From positions 1 through 48,306 of the forward strand of contig NZ_JAQQLF010000029.1 in NCBI RefSeq assembly GCF_028548455.1: 48,306 bases of DNA. The letters are read 5' to 3'. The translations under genes were made by a program, and so were the position numbers. The notes under the pieces were generated by a model that saw only the letters and a list, made by a program, of their open reading frames with translations, had not been told where the DNA came from and searched no databases. The DNA comes from Vogesella aquatica (GTDB lineage: Bacteria; Pseudomonadota; Gammaproteobacteria; Burkholderiales; Chromobacteriaceae). Positions 40,540 through 48,187 of the stretch are shown here, one piece after another (within the stretch, counting starts at the first letter, position 1; each line of letters begins with the position of its first letter).

Positions 40540-40628
40540 AAAAAGCCCAAGATGGTTATCTTGGACTTTTTTTGGACGCAACTTGTGCAACTGTTATTAG
40601 CTTAGCTTTATTCAACAGCAGCCGTCAA
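40538..40628 (-). ncRNA. cassette RNA copy R5, also the terminator of the RHH gene
   Basis: Minus-strand -35 TTGACG (40623-40628) with TAAGCT at 18 bp, linker GCGTCCAAAAAAAG and stem AAGTCCAAGAT / ATCTTGGGCTT followed by TTTTTTT. The stem contains a U-G pair only valid on the minus strand. On the plus strand the same hairpin can end the RHH gene. Confidence 0.5.
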
Positions 40629-40689
40629 CAACAGATGGCAAACGCCACCAAAACCAACGCCCACAATAGCCTTGGCAAAAAATCATAAC

Positions 40690-40704
40690 CGTAACAGCGT
40701 TACG
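40690..40704. promoter_or_regulatory. perfect palindrome, operator candidate
   Basis: CGTAACAGCGTTACG with a 3-bp centre, just beyond the serine recombinase stop. Confidence 0.5.
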
Positions 40705-40707
40705 AAA

Positions 40708-41274
40708 TCATGCCTTGGCTATACGGTGCACGGTAGCGCGATCAACACCATACTGCCGCGCCAGCTCGGCACGGCATTCGCCGGCAGCGTAGCGGGCGCG
40801 AAGCTCTGCCTTTTGCTCATCGGTCAGTTTGGATTTACGGCCCTGATACTTACCCTCAGAACGAGCACGGCGGATACCCTCTTGCTGGCGTTCGCGGCGC
40901 AGATCGTTTTCAAACTCTGCAAAGGCAGCAAACATCGTCAAGGCCAACTTGCCGGCAGGGGTGCTGGTGTCGAATTGCTGCTTGAGTATCACCAGGCGCA
41001 CACCCTTGGCTGTCAACGTCTGGATGCTGGCCAGCACGTCTACCGTATCCCGGCCCAGCCTATCCAACGAGAAAACTACCAGCGTGTCACCTTCGCGCAG
41101 GTAGGCCAGCATGGCCGCGAAGCCGTCGCGGCTTTCCGCTTTCACCGTGCCACTGGTGGCCACGTCGGTAAACTCCCGGACGATATCGAACCCAGCGGCC
41201 TTGATGGCCTCGCGCTGGTTGGCAATGTGCTGGTCCTCGGTGGACACGCGAAGATAGGCGATAGCTTGTGTCAT
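40708..41274 (-). CDS. serine recombinase (resolvase/invertase family)
   Basis: 188 aa from ATG 41274. The catalytic Ser is in YLRVSTEDQ. FSLDRLGRD, the dimer helix with FENDLRRERQQEGIRRAR and the C-terminal helix-turn-helix (RAELARQYGVDRATVHRI) complete a small resolvase. It may resolve element dimers or invert DNA. A region of inverted TTGCAAC repeats directly before its start is the likely res site. Confidence 0.92.
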   Translation of the reverse strand: MTQAIAYLRVSTEDQHIANQREAIKAAGFDIVREFTDVATSGTVKAESRDGFAAMLAYLREGDTLVVFSLDRLGRDTVDVLASIQTLTAKGVRLVILKQQFDTSTPAGKLALTMFAAFAEFENDLRRERQQEGIRRARSEGKYQGRKSKLTDEQKAELRARYAAGECRAELARQYGVDRATVHRIAKA

Positions 41275-41285
41275 GACGTTCAAAC

Positions 41286-41400
41286 CGTTGCAATAGGGTA
41301 TTTATTGAATAATGCAACGCAATGCCCCATTTTGCAACATATTTTGCAACGGTTTTATGGCTGGTGTTGCACCGTTGCATAGGGATTACCCTATTGCAAC
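41286..41400. repeat. candidate res site of the serine recombinase
   Basis: GTTGCAATAGGGTA (41287-41300) and TACCCTATTGCAAC (41387-41400) are perfect 14-bp inverted repeats. A 34-bp subsite CGTTGCA...TGCAACG lies at 41286-41319. Further TTGCAAC or GTTGCA words occur at 41332, 41344, 41366 and 41374. Confidence 0.65.
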
Positions 41401-41481
41401 AGCTCATAACTAGTCGCACCAGTCCTTGGGTAAAAAAGCTCTACACGCATAATATGCAGAACGATCTACAAATTATCCAGA

Positions 41482-42321
41482 CTACAAATTAGCACCCAGC
41501 AAGCTATCTAAGCTAGGCACTATCAAACAAGACTGTCTTTCACACTTACGGCTCCGTTCTTTCTTCGACTGCCTAGCCCTCGACATATGCCTATTGATTC
41601 TTTGGCAGTACTTTTTATACTCAGCACTCTGCTTAAAAGTGAGCATATTTATCTCACACATAGCTAAGCTGAAATCAAGATCATAATCGACTAACGCATC
41701 ACGCCATGAAACACTGCGCAACTTCTTCTCAAAATGTCGAATCCAACCAATCGCATCCAAGTGAGAATAAAAGCCAGCGGCTTGTTTATTCACGTACGCC
41801 CGAAGGACATGTAAACTTAATTTTGCCTGAGCTATCCCATACTTATTTTGTTTTGATGGAATATTAATCACATTAGCAAGTCTGCTTTGCCATATGGCAT
41901 ATGGATGCATAACACGGATATCAACATGGCTATCATCACCAATCTTAAAACGAACCATGAATGATGTTCTAAAAAGCACATCATTGCTTACTCCCAAGAT
42001 GCTACTCAGGAAATCAACCTCAAGGTCCTCACCATCAACTGGCAACGTCAATTTAGCAAGATTAGTTGTATGATCATCAATGTTTGATTGCGCAAATATA
42101 CCGCCAAAGCCATCTTTTACTTTGTGAGCAGACTTAATTCCACAAACCAAATCCAAGTCCCGCGTCACAGATGGAGGCAGTTCTGGCGGGACTGACACTC
42201 CCAAAAGAAAAGTCCATAAAGCAAGAGCCTGGCCACCGACTAATATAGCGGTGTCAGGCTCTGTTTCATATACGGTTTTTAAAATCCGCAATAAAGATTC
42301 GTTGGTTATTCTTCGAGACAT
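41482..42321 (-). CDS. nucleotidyltransferase-fold protein (AbiEii/MNT-like), AT-rich cargo
   Basis: 279 aa from ATG 42321. The nucleotidyltransferase motif is LVGGQALALW followed by SVTRDLDLVC, and a third acidic residue is likely in LEVDFLSS. Such proteins occur as toxins in AbiE and MNT systems. It has much lower GC than the rest of the element. TAATG junction with the small gene upstream. The C-terminus is basic. Could also be a standalone transferase. Confidence 0.7.
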   Translation of the reverse strand: MSRRITNESLLRILKTVYETEPDTAILVGGQALALWTFLLGVSVPPELPPSVTRDLDLVCGIKSAHKVKDGFGGIFAQSNIDDHTTNLAKLTLPVDGEDLEVDFLSSILGVSNDVLFRTSFMVRFKIGDDSHVDIRVMHPYAIWQSRLANVINIPSKQNKYGIAQAKLSLHVLRAYVNKQAAGFYSHLDAIGWIRHFEKKLRSVSWRDALVDYDLDFSLAMCEINMLTFKQSAEYKKYCQRINRHMSRARQSKKERSRKCERQSCLIVPSLDSLLGANL

Positions 42322-42518
42322 TACCAAGCTATAGCGTGAGTAATTTCAGGACTGGCAAGCAACTCTAAGGTGCCATTATTGAGATTAAACAAGCTACCTG
42401 CTCTTACAGCATCAATACCAAATACATGCTGCTCATCGAGGTCTTTAAGGAAGCTAACGGAAGCAGATGGCATATTCCCTACCAAAGGCTTCTCTATGAA
42501 CATTAGGTTTTGCATCAT
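42321..42518 (-). CDS. small partner of the nucleotidyltransferase, 65 aa
   Basis: Overlaps the nucleotidyltransferase start (TAATG). AGGAG lies before the paired ATGs. Sequence is unlike known AbiEi antitoxins, which are longer with winged helix. Candidate antitoxin by position only. Confidence 0.5.
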   Translation of the reverse strand: MMQNLMFIEKPLVGNMPSASVSFLKDLDEQHVFGIDAVRAGSLFNLNNGTLELLASPEITHAIAW

Positions 42519-42754
42519 CGACTCCTGTCGACGGCATTAATTATATCTATTATTAGCCGACTTATGATTTATATTATCTATCAAAACAACTTGAAAAATT
42601 GCGCTTCCCCGTTCACAGACTTAGTGAAAAAAAGCACGTTTACATTGTAAATCACAGAGATAGAAGAAAACAAGGCAGCAGCAAAACTTCATACACCCAA
42701 CAAAGAACTGCGCCACACTTCTACTTTAGGCCCAATAATGGCGAAATCCTAGCA
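42519..42754. other. AT-rich gap between integrase and the small gene
   Basis: About 235 bp, very AT-rich, probably promoter region for the cargo pair. No specific elements were assigned with confidence. Confidence 0.4.
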
Positions 42755-43927
42755 TCATGATGATCGCAGACAAAAATCAGCCCACCACTGCATCATCTTG
42801 CGTCGCTCATCCAGGTACTCAGCACGATGGTAAGCAGCCCGCACCTTGTTGCGCTCGGCATGGGCAAGCTGGCGCTCGATTACGTCAGGGTCGAAACCTT
42901 CTTCATTGAGCGTAGTAGACGCCAGCGCACGGAAGCCATGCGGGGTGGCCACGCCTTGATAGCCCATGCGCCCCATTGCATAGCTAAGGGTGTTTTCACT
43001 CATGGGCTTGGCATGGTCAGTCATGGCCGGAAAAAGCAAGGCTCCGCGTCCAGTTAGTGGCTGCAGTGTAGCCAGCAGGGCCAGCGCCTGACGGGACAGC
43101 GGCACGATATGGGGCTGTCGCATCTTCATGCGCTCGGCAGGGATTCGCCACTCGGCACGCTCGATATCAAACTCATCCCAACGGGCCGCCCGCAGTTCAC
43201 CAGGTCGCACAAAAGTCAGCACCAGCAAATGTAAGGCAATGCGGGTTGGCTCATAAAGGTTGGCCGCAGCCAAGCGCCGGTAAAACTCGGGTAACTCAGC
43301 ACGGGGCAATGCCGGCCTGTGCTCTACTTTTGAGGCCGTCAGCGTGCCAGACAGCGCCTGTGCCGGGTTCACCTCAAGCCTGCCGGTTTGCACTGCGTAG
43401 CGCAGCACAGCACTGATACGCTGCAGCACCCGGCCTGCCGTTTCAATCGCCCCGCGCTTTTCTATCTTGCGCACCGTAGCCAGGATAAGCGGCGCGGTGA
43501 TATCACCAATGGCCACACGCCCCAGATCAGGAAACGCATCATTCTGCAGGGACTCAAGCACACGCCGGGCATGGTCAGGCGTCCAGCGTGGCAGCTGCTT
43601 TTCGTACCATTCCAGCGTGAGCAATTCAAAGGCGTTGGCACTGGCGGCCTGTGCAGCCAGCTTGGCTTCTTTCTTGGCCTCCCCGGGGTTGATACCCTCA
43701 GCCAACAAACGGCGGGCCTCTGCTGCCCGCTCTCGGGCCTCAGCAAGCGACACGGCAGGATACTTGCCCGGCGACAGCACACCCGCTTTGCCATTGAAGC
43801 GGTAGCGGAAACGCCAGTTTTTGCCGCCCGCTGGTGTTACCTCAAGAAACAGGCTGCCGCCATCCTTAAGGTAATAAATCTTGTCTTGCGGCTTGGCCTG
43901 CTTAATGGCCAGGTCAGTCAGTGCCAT
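42755..43927 (-). CDS. int: P4-type tyrosine integrase
   Basis: 390 aa from ATG 43927 (MALTDLAIKQAKPQDKIYYL). N-terminal DUF4102 arm-binding domain, SAM-like core domain, then the catalytic domain with Arg in FVRPGELRAARW, HGFR and the final Tyr in AAYHRAEYLDERRKMM. Lies next to the tRNA-Leu gene, as for P4-like elements. Two arm-type sites lie 11-37 bp upstream of its start, suggesting autoregulation. An exact TGCGGCCAACCT copy is inside it. Confidence 0.94.
   Translation of the reverse strand: MALTDLAIKQAKPQDKIYYLKDGGSLFLEVTPAGGKNWRFRYRFNGKAGVLSPGKYPAVSLAEARERAAEARRLLAEGINPGEAKKEAKLAAQAASANAFELLTLEWYEKQLPRWTPDHARRVLESLQNDAFPDLGRVAIGDITAPLILATVRKIEKRGAIETAGRVLQRISAVLRYAVQTGRLEVNPAQALSGTLTASKVEHRPALPRAELPEFYRRLAAANLYEPTRIALHLLVLTFVRPGELRAARWDEFDIERAEWRIPAERMKMRQPHIVPLSRQALALLATLQPLTGRGALLFPAMTDHAKPMSENTLSYAMGRMGYQGVATPHGFRALASTTLNEEGFDPDVIERQLAHAERNKVRAAYHRAEYLDERRKMMQWWADFCLRSS
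43257..43268 (-). repeat. exact copy of the TGCGGCCAACCT word, in int
   Basis: Candidate uptake-sequence copy inside the integrase gene. Confidence 0.6.
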
Positions 43928-43937
43928 ACAGCCCCAC

Positions 43938-43964
43938 TGTGTATAGATTTGCGTGTATAGATTT
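43938..43964. promoter_or_regulatory. two arm-type sites before int
   Basis: GTGTATAGATTT twice in direct orientation, 14 bp apart, directly upstream of the integrase start codon. Confidence 0.5.
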
Positions 43965-44064
43965 GCGCCCGTCAGGTTGGCGCATGGGCACCAACCGCGC
44001 CCGCCCTTGGCGGTCACAGCATCAGCTTGCAGGGTGGGCAGGCCGGGCCATTGCGGCTTTCTAT

Positions 44065-44156
44065 CGCGTCACCATAGTGACAGCATCAAATGTCACTATC
44101 GCGTACTTGCAAAAAACCCTTTAAAAACAAAGCCGTCACTATGTCACTACTGTCAC
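44065..44156. repeat. right copy of the mirrored end module
   Basis: CGCGTCACCATAGTGACA (44065-44082), TGTCACTA (44091-44098) and CTATGTCACTACTGTCAC (44139-44156). Exact reverse complements of the left module sites with the same spacing. Confidence 0.8.
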
Positions 44157-44285
44157 CACGCATTTTTAGCGGGGTTCCCAAAATGTACAAAGACCACCCA
44201 AGCCCCTACCCAGACGATGCGACGGCGGGGACTACTCACACATTTTCTAACCAGTGTATGAAGTGAAAAAGGTGCTAAGGACAGC

Positions 44286-44335
44286 TGTGTATAGATTTTA
44301 GGTCTGCTATCGATCTATACACAAATCTATACACA
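44286..44335. promoter_or_regulatory. integrase arm-type sites, right end (three copies)
   Basis: TGTGTATAGAT at 44286-44296 inverted against ATCTATACACA at 44313-44323, then one more direct copy. 40 bp from the attachment repeat. Confidence 0.5.
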
Positions 44336-44371
44336 AAAAGGCTGGATGTAGCCGGACGCTGCTGGACGTTA

Positions 44372-44462
44372 CAGGACAACAAAAAACCCGCAGAGCTTTG
44401 TGCTGTGCGGGTTTCATGGACTGCTTGGGATGTTGCTGGACTTTCTCGTGGTGCCCGGGGCC
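44372..44462. repeat. right attachment repeat (attR) overlapping the tRNA-Leu 3' end
   Basis: Pair of 30580-30669. It contains the tRNA terminator and the last nucleotides of the intact tRNA gene. Confidence 0.85.
44381..44414 (-). terminator. terminator of tRNA-Leu
   Basis: AACCCGCA / TGCGGGTT stem with TTTTTTG on the minus strand, 35 bp after the tRNA. Confidence 0.7.
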
Positions 44463-44533
44463 GGACTCGAACCGGCACACCTTGCGGCGGGGGATTTTGA
44501 GTCCCCTGCGTCTACCAATTTCGCCACCCGGGC
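44449..44533 (-). tRNA. tRNA-Leu, anticodon CAA
   Basis: The 85-nt minus-strand sequence folds as a class II tRNA: acceptor GCCCGGG / CCCGGGC, D-arm GGTAGACGC, anticodon stem GGGGA / TCCCC with loop CTCAAAA (anticodon CAA), a long variable arm, T loop GGTTCGAGTCC and encoded CCA. It remains intact at the right junction of the element. Confidence 0.95.
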
Positions 44534-44583
44534 GAGAAAATCAGAGGAACGCAGTATAGACGCCCCTTAACCACTTGTAAATA

Positions 44584-45456
44584 TCACTCAGCGCTTTTGA
44601 GCTTCAAGGCACAATCGTACAGCAGCTTTTTGTTCAGGTCATAGTGAGCAGCCACGATCCCAGCGGCCTGCTTGGTAGGGAGTACTGCGGCCAACTCGGC
44701 CAACAAAGACATGGCGGCGGCGGGTAGTTCGTCATCATCTGTGGCTAGCTGCGGTGCAGCATCGATAATCAGCACGCACTCGCCACGCTGCTGGTTGCTG
44801 TCGCTACGAATACGCTCCAACAGTTCGCCGGCGGGCAGTCGCAGGAAGGTCTCGAAGGTTTTGGTCAGCTCGCGGGCCAGTACCAGCGGGCGGTCCGGCC
44901 CCAAGGTTGCGACGATATCCGCTACGCAATCGAGGATGCGGTGCGGTGCCTCGTAGCACACCACGGCGTAATCGGCTTGTGCCCACTGCTGCAGGGTTTT
45001 ACAGCGGGCACCCTGTTTGGGCGGCAAGAAACCATGAAACAGGAATCGTGCTGTTTCCAGGCCACTGGCGGACATAGCCCCGACTACTGCGGATGGACCA
45101 ACAATAGGCACCACGCGCAGGCCTGCAGCCCACACGGCTTCGGCCAGGCGCGCACCAGGGTCGGAAATGCCTGGCGTGCCGGCATCGGACACCTGCACCA
45201 CGATCTTGCCCTCTTCCAGCCAGCGAATCACACAGGCAGACATGTCGCGTTCGTTATGCTCGCGCAGGCTGACCAGTTTTTTACTGATGCCATAGGCGCT
45301 CAGCAAGCTGCCGGTCACACGGGTATCTTCTGCCAGCACAATATCAGCAGCATGGAAGCTGGCGATGGCACGTACAGTCACATCAGCCAAATTTCCAATG
45401 GGCGTTGCCACCACATATAATGCCCTTTCGACAAATGTTTCCCGAGCAGAATTCAT
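44584..45456 (-). CDS. rsmI: 16S rRNA (cytidine1402-2'-O)-methyltransferase
   Basis: About 290 aa from the ATG giving MNSARETFVERALYVVATPIGN. SAM-binding tetrapyrrole-methylase fold with ATPIGNLADVTVRAI, LAEDTRVTG and SDAGTPGISDPG. It methylates C1402 of 16S rRNA. Its start codon is 3 bp from the start of the divergent lpoA-like gene, so the transcripts must overlap at their 5' ends. Confidence 0.94.
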   Translation of the reverse strand: MNSARETFVERALYVVATPIGNLADVTVRAIASFHAADIVLAEDTRVTGSLLSAYGISKKLVSLREHNERDMSACVIRWLEEGKIVVQVSDAGTPGISDPGARLAEAVWAAGLRVVPIVGPSAVVGAMSASGLETARFLFHGFLPPKQGARCKTLQQWAQADYAVVCYEAPHRILDCVADIVATLGPDRPLVLARELTKTFETFLRLPAGELLERIRSDSNQQRGECVLIIDAAPQLATDDDELPAAAMSLLAELAAVLPTKQAAGIVAAHYDLNKKLLYDCALKLKSAE

Positions 45457-45459
45457 CAA

Positions 45460-46587
45460 GTGATCAAGCGCTGTCTGCACGTTTTGGCTCCATGGTTATC
45501 CGGCTCTGCCGTCTTGTTGGCGGCAAGTGTAGCGATTGCACAATCCCCGGGCTACATACTTCAACAAAATCAGGTTTCACTGCAGCCTGCTACCGCCAAG
45601 GGCAGTATGGTTCCTGCCACGTCAGCTGCGGCCAACCCTGCGCCCATTCCCGCCAAATTACCCGGCAAAGCTAAAGGTGTGCACCTAGGCTTGATGCTCC
45701 CTGTGGGGTCCAGCCAGCTGGGGGAAGCGGCCCAGGTAGTCAAGGCCGGTTTTGATGCTGCAGCGGCGGCAGATGGCAGCGTGGAAACCAGCTTTGCGGC
45801 GCTGCGCGACGAAAACGACACCACCGCGGCTTACCAGCAGCTGGTAGCCAATGGGGCGACATTCATTGTGGGCCCGCTTACCCGCCAGGGCGCTGCCAAG
45901 TTAGCGGCCAGCAGCAAGCTACCTACGCTGGTCTTGAATGCACTGGACAAACCCCCGCCAGCTGGCAGCAAAGTGTGGAGCCTGTCGGTAACGATTGAAA
46001 CCGAAGCCCAACAGATTGCCCGCATGATGCGCGACGATGGCAGCCAGCAGCCGCTTATCCTGTTTGATAACGACAACTTGTCCCAGCGTTTGCGCCAGGC
46101 ATTTGCTGATGAATGGCGTAATCGCACTGGCAAATCTGCACGCGAATTGAACGTTTCTGCACTGACAACAGACCAACTGGATATCGAGCTGCGCATTGCC
46201 GACGCGGCTTTCCTGGCACTGGACACCAAAGAAACCGAAGCGACGCGCGCACTGCTGAACCCGGCGCTGCCCGCCTACGCCACCTCGCTGGCCAATGTAC
46301 GCAACCCTGGCCCGGCACTGAGTGGGCTGCGCGTGATTGACATGCCCTGGCTGCTGATACCCAACCACCCAGAGACACGGCTGATTGCACGCCCGGCCAA
46401 CCCGCTGAACAAGGCGACCGAGCGCTTGTACGCCCTGGGTGTCGACGCCTACCGCCTGGGTGCGGCCCTGGCTAGCAGCAAAAACCCCAGCCAGATTCGT
46501 CTGGGTGGGGGAAGTGGCGACCTGCGCATCGGCAAGGGCTGGGTAGTACAGCGCGACCTGCCCGGCAGCGTGATTGGCGCCCAGTAA
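45460..46587 (+). CDS. LpoA/LppC-like periplasmic protein
   Basis: 375 aa, starting with GTG. Signal peptide (LSGSAVLLAASVAIAQ), then a periplasmic-binding-like fold with GVHLGLMLPVGSSQLGEAAQVVKAGF and FIVGPLTRQGAAKLA. The E. coli relative activates PBP1A, but this one is shorter and lacks the N-terminal TPR half, so the activator role is uncertain. Order rsmI / lpoA-yraN-diaA-dolP is as in many gammaproteobacteria and betaproteobacteria. Confidence 0.82.
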   Translation: MIKRCLHVLAPWLSGSAVLLAASVAIAQSPGYILQQNQVSLQPATAKGSMVPATSAAANPAPIPAKLPGKAKGVHLGLMLPVGSSQLGEAAQVVKAGFDAAAAADGSVETSFAALRDENDTTAAYQQLVANGATFIVGPLTRQGAAKLAASSKLPTLVLNALDKPPPAGSKVWSLSVTIETEAQQIARMMRDDGSQQPLILFDNDNLSQRLRQAFADEWRNRTGKSARELNVSALTTDQLDIELRIADAAFLALDTKETEATRALLNPALPAYATSLANVRNPGPALSGLRVIDMPWLLIPNHPETRLIARPANPLNKATERLYALGVDAYRLGAALASSKNPSQIRLGGGSGDLRIGKGWVVQRDLPGSVIGAQ

Positions 46588-46925
46588 TGAGCCGGGCCAG
46601 CGGCAATCTCTTTGAAGACCAGGCTTGTGCATTTTTGCAGGCGCAGGGCCTGAGCTTGCTGGCACGTAACTGGTCGTGCCGCTTTGGCGAGATAGACCTG
46701 ATCATGCAGGATGGCAAGTACCGGGTATTTGTGGAAGTCCGCGCCCGCAGCAGCCAGCAGTATGGTGGTGCCGCTGCCAGCATCAGTGCGGCCAAGTGCC
46801 GCAAACTGCAGGCTGCGGCCAACCTTTATCTGAGCCAGCATCACCTGAACAGCCCCTGCCGTTTTGACGCGGTGCTGTTCGAAGGGATAGCCCCACCGAT
46901 ATGGCTCAAGAACATCATCAGCTAG
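46587..46925 (+). CDS. yraN: UPF0102 family protein YraN
   Basis: 112 aa. Endonuclease-like fold with GNLFEDQACAFLQAQGL, NWSCRFGEIDLIMQDG and FVEVRARS, the conserved E-x-D-ExK-like layout of the family. Function in the cell is not settled. Start overlaps the lpoA-like stop. Confidence 0.9.
   Translation: MSRASGNLFEDQACAFLQAQGLSLLARNWSCRFGEIDLIMQDGKYRVFVEVRARSSQQYGGAAASISAAKCRKLQAAANLYLSQHHLNSPCRFDAVLFEGIAPPIWLKNIIS
46814..46825 (+). repeat. exact copy of the TGCGGCCAACCT word, in yraN
   Basis: Candidate uptake-sequence copy within coding DNA. Confidence 0.6.
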
Positions 46926-46957
46926 GCGTAGCACCAGCTGAGCAAAAAGGATAGACG

Positions 46958-47548
46958 ATGGACTTGATCGATCGCGCCAGCGGACATTTCCGCGAAAGCA
47001 TTGCCACCCAGCAGCTCGTCATGGAAGAGCTGGCCCCCGCCATTGCCGTGGCTGCGGAAAAAATGGTGGCCAGTCTGATGAACGAAGGCAAGATTCTGGC
47101 TTGTGGCAATGGTGGAGGCGCGGCTGTTGCCCACCACTTTGTAACCAATATGCTGGGGCATTTCGAAAAAGAACGCCCGGGCCTGGCAGCACTGTCGCTC
47201 TCGCATGACAGCCCGGCGCTGACTGCCATTGGCAACCAATACGAGTTTGACCTGATCTACTCCAAGCAGGTGCGGGCCATAGGCCACCATAACGACCTGC
47301 TACTGGTGATTAGCAGCTCCGGCCAATCTGCCAATATCGTGGAAGCCATCTACGCTGCCCACGAGCGCGGCATGGGCGTGATTGCGCTGACCGGCAACGA
47401 TGGTGGCCAGGTCGCCGAAATCCTGTCACCCGAAGACCTGCACCTGAACGTGGCGGTAACGCGCACCGCCCGCATCCAGGAAATACACTTGCTGCTTATC
47501 CACGCCCTGTGTGATGCCATCGATTACATGCTGCTGGGAGGAGACTGA
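46958..47548 (+). CDS. SIS-domain protein, DiaA / phosphoheptose isomerase-like
   Basis: 196 aa. A single SIS domain with LACGNGGGAAVAHHFVTNML, VISSSGQSANIVEA and ALTGNDGGQVAEI. Homologues are GmhA (heptose isomerase of LPS) and DiaA (DnaA-binding initiator factor). The position after yraN and before dolP favours DiaA, but the sequence alone does not separate them. Confidence 0.88.
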   Translation: MDLIDRASGHFRESIATQQLVMEELAPAIAVAAEKMVASLMNEGKILACGNGGGAAVAHHFVTNMLGHFEKERPGLAALSLSHDSPALTAIGNQYEFDLIYSKQVRAIGHHNDLLLVISSSGQSANIVEAIYAAHERGMGVIALTGNDGGQVAEILSPEDLHLNVAVTRTARIQEIHLLLIHALCDAIDYMLLGGD

Positions 47549-48124
47549 ATGACACCCCGCCTGAAAAGCCTGACCCTTGCCGCACTGGTAGCGGCCAACC
47601 TGAGCGCCTGCTTCCCCCTGGTGGCTGGCGGCGTGGCCGCCAGCGCACTGGTGGTAACCGACCGCCGTACCAGTGGTACCTATGTAGAAGACCAGGGTAT
47701 CGAGCTGAAAGCCGTGCGCCAGCTCAGCGAACGTTTTGCCGGTAGCCACGTGAACGCCACCAGCTACAACCGTGCCGTACTGCTGACTGGCGAAGCACAA
47801 AGTGAAGCCCAGAAAGCCGATATCGAGCTGATGACACGCGGTATTCCCAATGTACGGCGTGTGTACAACCACCTGGTGGTCGCACCCGTCACCACCCTGG
47901 CACAGCGGAACAACGACACCTGGCTTACCACCAAGGTGCGTGCCCGCCTGCTGGAAGGCCAGGGCTACGCGCCCAATACCATTAAAGTCGTCACCGAGCG
48001 CGGTGTGGTGTATCTGCTGGGTCTGGTGAGCGATGCCGAAGGCGAAGCCGCTTCGCAAGTGGTAGCCAAAACCGCTGGCGTACGCCAGGTAGTTACCCTG
48101 TTCGATCCGATCACCGCCCCTTAA
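47549..48124 (+). CDS. BON-domain outer-membrane lipoprotein (DolP/YraP-like)
   Basis: 191 aa. Signal peptide with lipobox LSAC (Cys at 21), then two BON domains (RQLSERFAGSHVNATSYNRAVLL and TKVRARLLEGQGYAPNTIKVV). The family supports outer-membrane integrity. It starts directly after the SIS gene stop and ends in a terminator. Confidence 0.9.
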   Translation: MTPRLKSLTLAALVAANLSACFPLVAGGVAASALVVTDRRTSGTYVEDQGIELKAVRQLSERFAGSHVNATSYNRAVLLTGEAQSEAQKADIELMTRGIPNVRRVYNHLVVAPVTTLAQRNNDTWLTTKVRARLLEGQGYAPNTIKVVTERGVVYLLGLVSDAEGEAASQVVAKTAGVRQVVTLFDPITAP

Positions 48125-48137
48125 GCTAGCCTCCACA

Positions 48138-48172
48138 ACAAAACACCGGGCCCAGGCCCGGTGTTTTGTTTT
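48138..48172 (+). terminator. terminator after the BON-domain gene
   Basis: CAAAACACCGGG / CCCGGTGTTTTG hairpin with TTTTT, 14 bp after the stop. Confidence 0.85.
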
Positions 48173-48187
48173 TGCCAATGCCCGTGT

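Larger units (their letters stand above)
30657..44449. mobile_element. 13.8-kb P4/satellite-type integrative element in tRNA-Leu(CAA)
   Basis: Bounded by the attachment repeats. It carries a P4-type integrase next to the tRNA, AlpA and excisionase-like HTH genes, a DUF927/TOPRIM replication protein, a KilA-N protein, an Icd-like gene with C4-like RNA, a serine recombinase, and an AT-rich two-gene cargo. No capsid, terminase or conjugation genes are seen, so it is a non-autonomous or satellite-like element. Replicative capacity is inferred from the primase-helicase. Confidence 0.8.
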
